A stretch of DNA of 64,000 nucleotides from Massilia pinisoli (GCF_024753285.1 NZ_JANUGW010000010.1:1-64000); one strand, 5' to 3'; numbered from the stretch's first letter, positions 1 through 8,028 are shown. Translations and numbers: made by a program. Notes: generated by a model from the sequence alone, not told the origin.

Positions 1-144
1 AAGGTAGACCTGTTTGAGCTAGGTTCGCCGGAGGTTGGTGCTTGTGCCCCGCGCATGTTTTTCCGAACTCAGGTGCAGGTTGCAACTGATGTTTCCGCTA
101 ATCTAGTAGTGGCAGAATGGCACATCGAAACTACTGGAGAAATC

Positions 145-822
145 ATGCGGAAAGCCCGAACTATCGCAGCAGAGATTGTGCGTGTAGCGTTCTTCTTAAC
201 GATACTGCTGGCCCCTGTTTTGCTGTACAGGCACACGTTCGGCTCGCACATAAGTACGAAGACTGAGGACTGGACTGCCATGGGTACTGCAATGGCGGGC
301 ATCTATGGCCCATTGCTTGCTGTGCTTACCTTGGTCGTTCTGGTATTTCAAGTAAGGTTGCAGGCGGAAAGCGGGAAGCACACATTTGATCAATCACATG
401 TGCAGCAAGCGAACTCTGACATCGCGTTTTACCTTGAGCAATTAGAGACTGCATTAGCGATGAACCATCCGCTTAGCGGTCGGTCGATAGGTAAGTACCT
501 TAGAGATACATACGCCCCTCGTACAACGCTTGATCAACTACGTGACTTGCACCGTGTCGCCGCTGTCGTGAATGAAGACTACTCAAAACTGTTTGCCGCA
601 TGGTCCGCATATCAGTCGGTTGTCGCCGGGCTGCAAAAAGTAGAGGCGCAGCCTTACATCAAAACGCTGGCCTCTGCGCGACAGCGAGCGACAACGGTGT
701 TGACGCTCGAGATGTGCGTGTCACTTGATAACTTTGTTTGGTCTCTATCCGAAGGGAGTTTGAAAGGGCCGTACCTCTTCTCGCCACTCTTGAGGGAGTG
801 CAGTACCGATGGGGGGCACTAA
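145..822 (+). CDS. hypothetical membrane protein
   Basis: The protein has about 225 residues and no family I recognise. Two hydrophobic segments lie near the N-terminus, at about residues 9-25 and 50-70. A mostly helical, charged soluble part follows, so it is probably an inner-membrane protein with a cytoplasmic tail. I place the start at 145 because a GGAGA ribosome binding site sits four bases upstream. The frame stays open further left to the window edge, so a longer protein cannot be excluded. Base composition is AT-richer than the genes right of 7 kb. It converges on the next gene, and their stop codons overlap (TAA at 820-822 against TAG at 819-821 on the other strand). Function unknown. 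Confidence 0.6.
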   Translation: MRKARTIAAEIVRVAFFLTILLAPVLLYRHTFGSHISTKTEDWTAMGTAMAGIYGPLLAVLTLVVLVFQVRLQAESGKHTFDQSHVQQANSDIAFYLEQLETALAMNHPLSGRSIGKYLRDTYAPRTTLDQLRDLHRVAAVVNEDYSKLFAAWSAYQSVVAGLQKVEAQPYIKTLASARQRATTVLTLEMCVSLDNFVWSLSEGSLKGPYLFSPLLRECSTDGGH

Positions 823-1133
823 TTGTCGGTGTCGATCAGGCAGAGCCAGGATTGTTTGTAGCAGACTGTCTTGCCTTGTTCGTTCAGTATGCGCTCATCG
901 CCTGTAAGGGTCATACGGCTATCGTTCAGCCATACCAACATCACATCGTACAGTTCACACGTTGAATCGTAGTCGCCTACGAGTCGGGCCACCTTGGACG
1001 GCCTATGACGTCCTTGGTGCGTGACATCGGAAATAGTTAAGCGTCCACGGTAGACGCGCGTGTATCTGTCGTGCAGCTTGCGCTTTTCTAGCTCGACACC
1101 GCCCTCAAACATTTTTACCATTCTGATCCGCAT
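819..1133 (-). CDS. small unknown protein under a LexA box
   Basis: This is a 104-residue, probably cytoplasmic, charged protein with alternating short hydrophobic stretches that suggest a beta-rich fold. I see no known motif. The frame is open to 1373, but I start it at 1133. That ATG (MRIRMVKMFEGG) lies 16 bp downstream of a perfect LexA box that overlaps a TATACT -10 element, so a longer protein would have to begin upstream of its own promoter. No strong Shine-Dalgarno is visible. The SOS box predicts induction by DNA damage, as expected for a damage-response or mobile-element gene. The function itself is unknown. Confidence 0.6.
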   Translation of the reverse strand: MRIRMVKMFEGGVELEKRKLHDRYTRVYRGRLTISDVTHQGRHRPSKVARLVGDYDSTCELYDVMLVWLNDSRMTLTGDERILNEQGKTVCYKQSWLCLIDTDN

Positions 1134-1149
1134 TGTTGCGCCAATGAAA

Positions 1150-1169
1150 TACTGTATGCAAATACAGTA
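1150..1169 (-). promoter_or_regulatory. LexA (SOS) operator
   Basis: The 20-base site TACTGTATGCAAATACAGTA has the form CTGT-N8-ACAG with extended TA flanks. It matches the classical proteobacterial SOS box at every conserved position. On the minus strand it overlaps a TATACT hexamer (1166-1171) that can serve as the -10 of the gene starting at 1133. LexA bound here would block RNA polymerase. No clear -35 is visible at the ideal spacing. Confidence 0.8.
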
Positions 1170-1533
1170 TAGCAAATCATCAAGTGCCAGAGCGTAGGCT
1201 TTGCCTCCGGACCACCCGGTACATCGCTGACGACGAGAATTCGCTGGCGACAGCCCCATCCGAACGTACGTCATCTGCAACATCGATGACATCCACGCCA
1301 TGTGCGGCCCTACCAGATTTCCGTCGAGATTTTCCAAATGGGGAGCGGTATTTTCCCTATGACGATCGGCCATCCCAGAGGAGCGGTAGTCGCTTCAACG
1401 TGATGCTTTGCTCGCTCCATCATAGAGGGGAACCAAACAGGCCTGAGGAACAACCTCCGTTTCACGCACCGCAAACACTGCAATAATTCTGCCGACGGGC
1501 AGCGTTGTGCTACCCCAGTATGAGAGGCCAGGA

Positions 1534-1689
1534 ATGGGAAAAATTGATTTATCGACTTGTTTGACGGCCCTGGCGGCTTTGCCTGAGGCCTTCGAGAAGT
1601 ACCCGCACGGTGCGATGTGGGTAGGTAGTTTAGTCGCGTTAGGGATAGTCTGCTATACCGTCGCCAGCATCGGAAGCAAACGAAGCTAA
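1534..1689 (+). CDS. small membrane protein
   Basis: A 51-residue ORF beginning MGKIDLSTC, with one C-terminal hydrophobic segment (about residues 31-46) and a basic end (GSKRS). An upstream in-frame ATG at 1507 would add nine residues. The chosen ATG has a weak purine-rich AGGCCAGGA sequence just upstream. A good intrinsic terminator follows at 1756, which supports transcription in this direction. No family is recognised. It could be a holin-like or toxin-like small membrane peptide of the accessory element, or a chance ORF. Confidence 0.35.
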   Translation: MGKIDLSTCLTALAALPEAFEKYPHGAMWVGSLVALGIVCYTVASIGSKRS

Positions 1690-1755
1690 GGGCAATTAGT
1701 AACGTTAGGGAGAAGTCTCCCACCTTTGCCGCAGCAATGTGAATTCTGCCCTCTA

Positions 1756-1776
1756 GCCCGCGAACGCGGGCTTCTT
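1756..1776 (+). terminator. intrinsic terminator
   Basis: A perfect 6-bp GC stem (GCCCGC / GCGGGC) with a four-base GAAC loop is followed by TTCTTT. It lies 67 bp after the small membrane protein ORF and 126 bp from the convergent lipoprotein gene. Confidence 0.65.
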
Positions 1777-1902
1777 TCACCATAGACCGCTTCTTCGCAG
1801 TTTATGGAGTTCAAAAATTGCGTTCGATGAAACGATTGCAGCCCAGATTCACGATTGCAGATAATTGAGATTCAATAAAAATACTACAACCACGCGGAGA
1901 TT

Positions 1903-2670
1903 TTAGGTCGTGGGTCGCGGTGGAATGTGGCCTTCTAATGCTTTGTTAATCGCATCGTAGATAGCAATACCTGATTGAATGTCCGCTACGAAATATTTTA
2001 GTGGATTGTAGCCTTTTGAATCGACGTTAGTATATCCCTTAGTACCTGTCAAACGAACTGCTACTTTGGAGGTGTTCGTAATCTTTCTCAGTCCTGCAAT
2101 TTCTTCATCGCTGAGTATAAAGTCGCACTGCTCCTTGACCCCAACCCCTTCAGTGTCTCGATCAGGTTTCGGGCACGTATGTTCCATCACCAATTCGCCA
2201 TCAACCAAAACTGCAACCTTATCCATGAACAGCCACGAGTCACCCCAGTAGTAAGGTTGGAGGAAAAGCACGGGTTTCCCATTGTCCTTCAACGAGATGT
2301 AAGCCTTCACGCCCGTAGCGATCTGCATAGGCATGCCCATCTTGTAGAAGCGGAGTTTCCTGAAGGCATCCCGCTCGCCAAAGGCTAGACCAACAACGTC
2401 CTTTTGAGGCAATTTAAACATCGCCATGAACGTGGTCACCCCATCCCCTTTGTCCTCGACCTGACTTTCGTTGTAGCTGCTCATGAGTGCAGATTTCCAC
2501 TCTTGCGGAGTCGGTGGCGCTTTGGCTTGAGAGGCCGCCGCGATGACATTCGCAGGCCGCTGTGTAGTTGTGGAGTTACTTTTTGAGCACGCAGTTAGCG
2601 TAAGGGCTACTGTAAGAGCAGCAAGCATGGTAACAAAATAGTCGAAGCGTCGCTTTGTGAAATTTCTCAT
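1903..2670 (-). CDS. hypothetical lipoprotein
   Basis: A 255-residue exported protein. A basic N-terminus and a hydrophobic stretch end in the lipobox LTAC at about residues 25-28, so it should be cleaved by signal peptidase II and lipidated on Cys28. The mature part starts with a Ser/Thr-rich linker and has no motif I recognise. Two further cysteines (around CPKPD and EQCDF) could form a disulfide. It starts 3 bp after the stop of the small membrane protein at 2674-2868, so the two are probably cotranscribed. The gene is AT-rich like its neighbours and part of the accessory region. Confidence 0.65.
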   Translation of the reverse strand: MRNFTKRRFDYFVTMLAALTVALTLTACSKSNSTTTQRPANVIAAASQAKAPPTPQEWKSALMSSYNESQVEDKGDGVTTFMAMFKLPQKDVVGLAFGERDAFRKLRFYKMGMPMQIATGVKAYISLKDNGKPVLFLQPYYWGDSWLFMDKVAVLVDGELVMEHTCPKPDRDTEGVGVKEQCDFILSDEEIAGLRKITNTSKVAVRLTGTKGYTNVDSKGYNPLKYFVADIQSGIAIYDAINKALEGHIPPRPTT

Positions 2671-2673
2671 TTA

Positions 2674-2868
2674 TTATCTCCCTGTTTTGACACAACCGGA
2701 CTCAAGTAGTTGCCTAAGAAATAATATCACGAGAATCATAATGTTTGGATAAAGCCAGGACGTGCCCAGAAAGGCTCGCCAAGCGTGGTCGAGAACGCAC
2801 TTGTCGGGATTCTTTACACTATGCTCCCCAAATTTTTCTAAGTAATTGCTTTTATTAAGTTTTTCCAC
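2674..2868 (-). CDS. small membrane protein
   Basis: A 64-residue ORF from a GTG start, with a hydrophobic segment (about residues 38-55, PNIMILVILFL) after a charged N-terminal half. It is separated from the downstream lipoprotein gene by 3 bp, which suggests a two-gene unit. No ribosome binding site is obvious, no family is recognised, and the start is uncertain. Confidence 0.4.
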   Translation of the reverse strand: MEKLNKSNYLEKFGEHSVKNPDKCVLDHAWRAFLGTSWLYPNIMILVILFLRQLLESGCVKTGR

Positions 2869-2940
2869 GAGGCATAAGTATTGCTTTAAACTATCGTACT
2901 TAGAAGCGTAGTCTCATTTCAACCACAACCGAAACAGCTA

Positions 2941-3534
2941 ATGAAAACAAAAGCCCTATCAGCGGCACTTGGCGTAGTCCTCTCTCTTGCATCTGCAGTT
3001 GCGGCGGCGGGATCAAATCTTGTGACTAACGGCGACTTCGAAAATTGGTCTGCAGGATGGACAACGAACGGTATGGAGTTCTACAGTTCGCCAGGGATCG
3101 GTCACGCTGGGGATTTGGTTATTCTCACGGGTTGTCGTGGCGAGAACTGCACCAGCACACTCGGCAGTGGCGCGTACTTCCGTCAAGAAATTGACACGGA
3201 GGTTGGTTCGTCGTACGACCTAAGCTTGTGGTTAAGCGAGAACGCAACGGGGACCAGCGAACTTTCTGTATTCTGGAACGGTGCATTGGTTAGGGATATT
3301 GTTAACCCGGCAAATGACACGACCAGAACAGGAATGGTTCAGTTCACATTTTCTGGCTTGGTTGCCGCTTCTTCGAGGACAGCGCTCGAAATCCATGGTC
3401 GGCAGGACCCCAGATTTATGTTCTTTGATGACATTTCAGTAACCAAGACTGAATCTGTACCTGAGCCCTCGTCAGTCACTATCGTCGGCTTAGGATTCTT
3501 TGCCATGCTTATGTTCCGTCGCCGAATTCGCTGA
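2941..3534 (+). CDS. PEP-CTERM sorting domain protein
   Basis: A 197-residue secreted protein with three parts. A Sec signal peptide covers residues 1-23 and ends in AVAAAG. A beta-sandwich-like ectodomain begins NLVTNGDFENWSAGW, the pattern of DUF642/carbohydrate-binding-type domains of PEP-CTERM proteins. The C-terminus is a classic PEP-CTERM tripartite signal: VPEPS, a hydrophobic helix and the basic tail FRRRIR. In species with exosortase (EpsH/XrtA) such proteins are cleaved and linked to exopolysaccharide or surface structures. Two cysteines (GCRGENC) lie close together. It sits alone between a lipoprotein unit and the nuclease-like gene in the AT-rich region. No exosortase gene is in the window. 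Confidence 0.85.
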   Translation: MKTKALSAALGVVLSLASAVAAAGSNLVTNGDFENWSAGWTTNGMEFYSSPGIGHAGDLVILTGCRGENCTSTLGSGAYFRQEIDTEVGSSYDLSLWLSENATGTSELSVFWNGALVRDIVNPANDTTRTGMVQFTFSGLVAASSRTALEIHGRQDPRFMFFDDISVTKTESVPEPSSVTIVGLGFFAMLMFRRRIR

Positions 3535-3550
3535 GGGTGGTTTCAATCTA

Positions 3551-4084
3551 TCACAGACTAGCGATGAAGTCCGCAACGCCTGACATAGGCAGACAGAAAA
3601 GGCTCTTCTTAGCGTAGCCAGCAAACTCTTTAATGGTCTTTTCGTCTTCTTTGTGGAAAATTTCGTCGATAAATATGAGAACATATTTACCGTCTGGCAA
3701 GGCGTTTGCAATTAGTTGATGCTTATAGGCAGAGTGGTTCCATGCGTGATTTAGGCAATCTTTATAATGACCTGCTCGCCACAGTGCGCTGCTTAGCTCC
3801 GAATGGCTAAGGTGTGAGCCGTCGCGCTGGAAACGGTATTTGTATTGACTAGCCAAGCTATTTCGAGCGGCTTCTTTAAAAGTCTTTGAGTTAAGTAGAG
3901 CAGACTTAAACTCAAACATGACAGGCTCTAAGTCGTCAGCTATGTGAAAGATTGCGTCAGGCTTCGCCACCGACGTTTCTCCTTTTTTATCTGTGAACTC
4001 AGCCTGATAATAGGGCAAAAAGCTCTGGCATGAAACAATACCGAGCGGGAGTAAAGCGGCAAGCATTTTCTGTTCATTTGTCAT
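3551..4084 (-). CDS. PD-(D/E)XK-like nuclease candidate
   Basis: A 177-residue protein. I choose the ATG at 4084 (MTNEQKM), preceded by a purine-rich AAAGAA sequence, over a TTG six codons upstream. Residues 41-61 read KPDAIF, then about a dozen residues, then the strand VMFEFKSA. This gives D43, E58 and K60 in the D-X(14)-E-X-K spacing of PD-(D/E)XK nucleases such as restriction enzymes and phage nucleases. The rest is helical with a hydrophobic strand (KYVLIFIDEIF). It lies downstream of the primase/helicase operon on the same strand, after a 214-bp gap. The nuclease assignment is from motif only and is tentative. It may process DNA for the element or restrict foreign DNA. Confidence 0.5.
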   Translation of the reverse strand: MTNEQKMLAALLPLGIVSCQSFLPYYQAEFTDKKGETSVAKPDAIFHIADDLEPVMFEFKSALLNSKTFKEAARNSLASQYKYRFQRDGSHLSHSELSSALWRAGHYKDCLNHAWNHSAYKHQLIANALPDGKYVLIFIDEIFHKEDEKTIKEFAGYAKKSLFCLPMSGVADFIASL

Positions 4085-4316
4085 ATTAATTTCTTTCGGC
4101 AATAGGAATCCTTTGCAACGATTGTGCTCAAGATATAGATAGTTTGAGGAAGGGAAGAACTTCAGTAGCGAAAAGATGCTACTTCGTAATAGAAGATAAC
4201 CTTACCAAAGGTCAAGGCACCCAAGGCATCTCGATAAATTCTTTAGAATCAACAAGTTACCCATCATTTAGACCGAGGCAAACCCCAAGTCAAGGGCAAG
4301 GCAAGGGCGAGGCAAG
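4085..4316. other. gap with short degenerate repeats
   Basis: This 232-bp stretch separates the helicase gene from the nuclease-like gene. The part next to the helicase stop holds overlapping copies of a CAAGG(C/G) unit (about 4288-4315). I see no gene, clear promoter or terminator in it. Confidence 0.4.
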
Positions 4317-5579
4317 TTAGAAAGGTTGCCCCATCGGCGGAGCGCGTTTTTCGAGGTGTCGTTTGTAATCGGATTGAGTAGCCGTCTTTTTACACCATAC
4401 GTAAGATTTTGAGCCGTCCTCGTTCCTAAATTGCTTTTTCAGAACTTCGAGACTACCAAGGGCGCGCGCAATATAGGCGTCGCTGGGAATGCTCATGCCT
4501 TCAAGCTCAAAAGCCGACCTTATCTCTTGCTGCGTGAAGAACTCATGATCCTCTACAAAATCCACAAATACATAGTCTGAGGAATTTTCACTCAAGCCGA
4601 TCATGTCTACCAACGCTTGTGACTGCCTCACATGCTTGTGATTAAATTCTGATATATCGAATTCCATAAAAAAGTGGAAAATCGAATCTAAATATCCGGG
4701 AGTTTCGAGGGCAGCAGCAAGGCGCACGATAAACTCTTGGGTTTCTTCCTTACTGGATTTATGGCTAAGGCGTTTAGGAACGTACCAGCGGCGCTCGTCG
4801 CCATCTAAACGCAAAGGCCTATTCTCATTTGATGCAAGGATAAAACGCGTGTATGTAGGAACCATGCTTCCGGTCACCCCTTTTTCTTCGATGTAAGCTC
4901 GCTCTTCGGATAACAGGCTTTTCAATTGAGTTGCCGTGCTGTCACTCTTCGATTTTGGGTCATCGAGGAGAACTAACATGTTGTTGGATAAGACAGTGCT
5001 GAACTTGCCCGTCACATTACCAAAAGTATTTACTACTGAAGATTGATTTGATAGCAGAGGGTTGAGGATCGACTCTACTAAGAATCCTTTGCCGGTCCCG
5101 ACGTCCGAGGACAACATTAAGTGCCAAGATGGTCGCTCTTCTGGTCTTTGAAACATATGGGAAAGCCAAGAAACGCAAATTGCATAATCGTCAGGGTCAG
5201 GGAATAGCCGATCAAGATATTCCTTGAACAAGTCAATCTCGGTCGACTCTGCCGAGGGTTTGTAGCGACGATATGTGTTAATCCATTTTGAACCATGTTT
5301 ATGCACAATGTCTGGCCCATTTGGCATAAAAACGATTCCGGTCACTAACTCAAGAGATGCTTTAATGTAGGCAGAAATTTTATCTTCACTAGGAATCATT
5401 TCGAGTTTACAAAATCTCGCGTACTCCATAGGAATATAGTCATTCGCTGGGTAACTACCTGAATTTTTATTGTAAAGACGAGTAATCGGAAACTTCTCGT
5501 TGGACATCCATACAAATCCATCCTTCTTAAGACGATCAGCAAATTCTTTTTTTGAGTTAAGGGCTGGGTGTTCGGTCAT
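4317..5579 (-). CDS. phage/plasmid-type SF3 primase-helicase
   Basis: A 420-residue replication protein. The central ATPase has a Walker A (SSDVGTGKG, about residues 157-165), Walker B (MLVLLDD, 201-207), a sensor-type strand (FILASNEN, 246-253) and a following basic segment (RPLRLDGDERRW). This layout is that of superfamily 3 helicases of the DUF5906/D5 type found in satellites, prophages and integrative elements. It should unwind DNA as a hexamer at the element's replication origin. The N-terminal 120 residues lack recognisable primase motifs, so a helicase/loader without a primase domain is possible. Its start overlaps the preceding RHH-like gene by 23 bp, showing translational coupling. 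It is strong evidence that this AT-rich region is or was a mobile element. Confidence 0.8.
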   Translation of the reverse strand: MTEHPALNSKKEFADRLKKDGFVWMSNEKFPITRLYNKNSGSYPANDYIPMEYARFCKLEMIPSEDKISAYIKASLELVTGIVFMPNGPDIVHKHGSKWINTYRRYKPSAESTEIDLFKEYLDRLFPDPDDYAICVSWLSHMFQRPEERPSWHLMLSSDVGTGKGFLVESILNPLLSNQSSVVNTFGNVTGKFSTVLSNNMLVLLDDPKSKSDSTATQLKSLLSEERAYIEEKGVTGSMVPTYTRFILASNENRPLRLDGDERRWYVPKRLSHKSSKEETQEFIVRLAAALETPGYLDSIFHFFMEFDISEFNHKHVRQSQALVDMIGLSENSSDYVFVDFVEDHEFFTQQEIRSAFELEGMSIPSDAYIARALGSLEVLKKQFRNEDGSKSYVWCKKTATQSDYKRHLEKRAPPMGQPF

Positions 5580-5775
5580 TGGCGATTTCCTTGCTGGCGA
5601 GAGCGTCGTTGATAAGGGTATCGAGCAGAGTGCTCTTGTTCAAATTAGTTTTTTGCACTAGTTCGTGCAGAGCATCCCAAGTCGAGCGCGGTAGATAGAG
5701 GTAGGCTCGCTCAAGAACCACTCCATCTTTGCCAACTACTGTTTGTCGGCCTGAGCCATTTGTGCAGGGGTTCAT
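5557..5775 (-). CDS. small ribbon-helix-helix-like protein
   Basis: A 72-residue protein with a basic/polar N-terminus. A short strand (RAYLYLPRSTWDALHEL) is followed by two predicted helices (NLNKSTLLDTLINDAL), the arrangement of ribbon-helix-helix DNA-binding proteins. Its ATG overlaps the stop of the upstream small ORF (ATGA at 5772-5775), and its 3' end overlaps the helicase start, so all three form one coupled operon. It probably controls copy number or represses the operon. This is inferred from fold pattern and position, not from a firm family match. Confidence 0.6.
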   Translation of the reverse strand: MNPCTNGSGRQTVVGKDGVVLERAYLYLPRSTWDALHELVQKTNLNKSTLLDTLINDALASKEIANDRTPSP

Positions 5776-5972
5776 GGCGTGCTCCTAATGAAGTTTGCAA
5801 GCCGCACCTTGTTCCAAACAAGTCCACTTGGAGTTGTCAGTCCTGCTGTGTTTAGGGCGGCGCAGATGGCGCGGAGGGTTAGCGTTTCACGGAGAGGCAT
5901 AATGAAAGCCAGGATTTGATCGTAGTAATCGGGCGCGCGAACACGGCCGCCGAACGTAGGTCGAACAGACAT
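5772..5972 (-). CDS. small recombinase-like helical protein
   Basis: A 66-residue protein starting MSVRPTFGGRVRAP. An AAGGA ribosome binding site lies six bases upstream of this ATG. The frame extends 21 codons further, to 6035, without a better start. The second half (TLRAICAALNTAGLTTPSGLVWNKVRLANFI) resembles the helical recombinase segment of serine recombinases (IA-x2-LN-x2-G-x2-TP-x-G-x2-W). The catalytic domain is absent, so it is more likely a DNA-binding accessory protein than an active recombinase. It heads the operon with the RHH-like protein and the helicase. Confidence 0.55.
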   Translation of the reverse strand: MSVRPTFGGRVRAPDYYDQILAFIMPLRETLTLRAICAALNTAGLTTPSGLVWNKVRLANFIRSTP

Positions 5973-6035
5973 AGGGAGTCCTTTACGGAAATATAAAGAG
6001 GGGGAATTTTTGGAGAAAACTACACTTGGAAGCAT

Positions 6036-6818
6036 TGCACTCCCAACAATTGAATTATAACATCAGGGTACGATTGTGTCAAATATCAACCACATCATCC
6101 ACTCGGCGTCAAGAGGTAAATTTTAAAATTTTGAGGGGAAATCAGTAAGACAGTTGATTAAGCAGGCCGCATGAAATATGCGCTCATCAATAGTGTGTGC
6201 TGTTGCTAGATGAGCAACCCTTAGTGCATGGGGTCTCCGTAACTTTGCGGACACCTAACTCACTCGACTTTGGACGTGCTCTCTAAGCGAAGGTATCGAG
6301 CGATTTGAGCCGTTTGTCGCTTGAGGCCATCCGCCAGCTATACGGTCCAAACAAATCGATTCGGAAGCTTATACGCGTGCTGAAAACGAGTTTTGACCCA
6401 TGTTTGCCAGTGACGCGACCTTTGTTAGACGCAGGGCAATAGCAGAAAGATGGCCATTGTTGCAACATGGAAATATCTGGTGAGTACAGCGCCAGCATTA
6501 GCCTTGAGGGTGGCTCGCTGTGTGCCGCGCGGTAGGCCGTTAGAAGCGTTGGCTATCCTCTGGGTCTAGGAAATTTTTGCTACACCTTGCTCGGCGTTGA
6601 ACATAAGTGCAGGTATCGAGCGATACAGAGGATGAGGAGAATAGCGGCAGGTTCTGGGCGTCTTTAACTTGGAAGACACCTAAAACTGAGGAGGCACAAG
6701 CAGGTAGGGACAAAATACAGAGCACGAACTCTGCAATTTGGTTACACCAAAGGTTACACAGCAATGTCGGCAGCTAAACAGCAACGCCCGACATAACCTC
6801 TAAGTGTTTGATTTTACA
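6036..6818. other. gene-free junction next to tRNA-Arg
   Basis: This 783-bp stretch lies between the helicase operon and the 3' end of tRNA-Arg. An element that uses a tRNA 3' end normally has its integrase here. No ORF above about 75 codons or integrase-like sequence is visible on either strand. Two copies of AGGTATCGAGCGAT (6291-6304 and 6611-6624) and two of GACACCTAA occur in it, with their order swapped between the two places. It may hold a decayed end of the element or its replication/attachment region. Confidence 0.5.
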
Positions 6819-6894
6819 TGGCGCGGCTGGCGGGGATCGAACCCACGACCCTTGGCTTCGGAGGCCAATACTCTATCCACTGAGCTACAGCCGC
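6819..6894 (-). tRNA. tRNA-Arg (anticodon CCG)
   Basis: The minus strand folds into a standard cloverleaf. The acceptor stem is GCGGCTG / CAGCCGC and the D-arm begins TAGCTCAGTGG. The anticodon arm is TTGGC-CTCCGAA-GCCAA with anticodon CCG, and the T-arm is GTGGG-TTCGATC-CCCGC. The discriminator is G and the CCA is encoded (6819-6821). It reads CGG arginine codons. Its 3' end faces the AT-rich element, the usual orientation for a tRNA used as an attachment site. Confidence 0.93.
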
Positions 6895-7075
6895 GCTGGT
6901 CGAAGTGATGCGAAGGATACAGTCTTTCCCGACCGACGTCTATGGGGAACCCTGCGCTTCGGCCGGAATTGCGTTTCCACCAAGTGTCTTTGGGTCTATA
7001 ATCGCCCCGCGGCATTGCATTCAGATAAGCATCCGTAGGGCAGAAGCAGGTTTTTTTAATTGTATTAAGGAAATC

Positions 7076-7975
7076 ATGAGCGACGCACAACACGAACACC
7101 ACTCCTTCATTCGGACTCCCAAGCAACTGGTCATCGCAGTCGCTGGCTTCTTCCTCGTCATCGTCATCGGCATCATCCTCCTCGTGATCTTTGCCACCAA
7201 TAAACCGCTCGGCGGCGCCGGCTCCGAAAGCCAGAGCGCGCAGGCCATCGCCGCGCGCGTGCGCCCCGTGGCCGAGGAAGGGTTTGCGTTCAAGGATGTG
7301 AATGCGCCGAAGGTCCTGCAATCGGGCCAGGCCGTGTATAACGCCGTGTGCGTCGCCTGCCACGGCACGGGCGCCGCCGGCGCACCGAAGGTCGGCGACG
7401 CCGGCGCCTGGGCCGCACGCATCGCCCAGGGTTACGACACCCTCGTCCAGCACGCCGTGCAAGGCATCCGTGCGATGCCGCCCAAGGGCGGCAATGCCGA
7501 TCTCGACAATATCGAAGTCGCCCGCGCCGTCGCCTATATGGCGAACCAGGCGGGCGCCAAGTTCAAGGAGCCGGAAGCACCGGCACCGGCGCAAGCCAAT
7601 GCAGCTGCTCAGCCCGCAGCCGCGGCATCTCCCGCCGCCGCACCGGCGCCTGCCACGCCGGCCGCCACGCCGGGCGCGCCGCCTACCGCGGGCGCGCTCG
7701 CGACCCCGGCCATCGCGGGTAACAGCGAAGCCGGCAAGACATTGTTCAATCAGACTTGCGCGGCCTGCCATGGCGCCGGCATCGCCGGTGCGCCCAAGTT
7801 CGGCGACAAGGCGGCCTGGGCACCCCGTATCGCCCAGGGTGCGAGCACACTGTACGAACATGCGCTCAAGGGTTTCCAGGGCAAAGCCGGTATGATGCCT
7901 CCGAAAGGTGGTTCCACGGCACCGGATGCCGACGTGAAGGCTGCAGTCGACTACATGGTGGCGGCAGCCAAATAA
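7076..7975 (+). CDS. membrane-anchored diheme cytochrome c
   Basis: A 299-residue c5-type cytochrome. I start it at 7076 (MSDAQHEHHS), with TAAGGA just upstream. The N-terminus is an uncleaved anchor (about residues 18-42). Two class I cytochrome domains follow, with heme sites CVACH (92-96) and CAACH (228-232). Each has a downstream MPPKGG loop that holds the axial methionine. The domains are near duplicates joined by an Ala/Pro-rich linker (about 165-215). The periplasmic domains would carry electrons between respiratory complexes. It is monocistronic, with a strong terminator 10 bp after the stop. It is the first gene beyond the tRNA and has typical host GC-rich codon use. Confidence 0.9.
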   Translation: MSDAQHEHHSFIRTPKQLVIAVAGFFLVIVIGIILLVIFATNKPLGGAGSESQSAQAIAARVRPVAEEGFAFKDVNAPKVLQSGQAVYNAVCVACHGTGAAGAPKVGDAGAWAARIAQGYDTLVQHAVQGIRAMPPKGGNADLDNIEVARAVAYMANQAGAKFKEPEAPAPAQANAAAQPAAAASPAAAPAPATPAATPGAPPTAGALATPAIAGNSEAGKTLFNQTCAACHGAGIAGAPKFGDKAAWAPRIAQGASTLYEHALKGFQGKAGMMPPKGGSTAPDADVKAAVDYMVAAAK

Positions 7976-7983
7976 ACGCCGAC

Positions 7984-8012
7984 AAAACCGTCCCGCGGGA
8001 CGGTTTTTTTTA
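7984..8012 (+). terminator. intrinsic terminator of the cytochrome gene
   Basis: An 8-bp perfect stem (ACCGTCCC / GGGACGGT) with a minimal GC loop is preceded by AAA and followed by a run of T. It lies 9 bp after the cytochrome stop and directly before the ribosome binding site of the next gene, so the two are separate units. Confidence 0.85.
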
Positions 8013-8028
8013 TAGATGAGGAATTGAC

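Noticed and set aside
819..1373. A 184-codon version of the SOS-controlled gene
   Set aside because: The first 80 codons lie upstream of the LexA box and -10, so they could not be made from that promoter. The 104-codon start is more consistent.
6283..6764. Two minus-strand ORFs of about 70 codons that might be integrase remnants
   Set aside because: Neither translation shows tyrosine or serine recombinase residues, and no ribosome binding site is evident.
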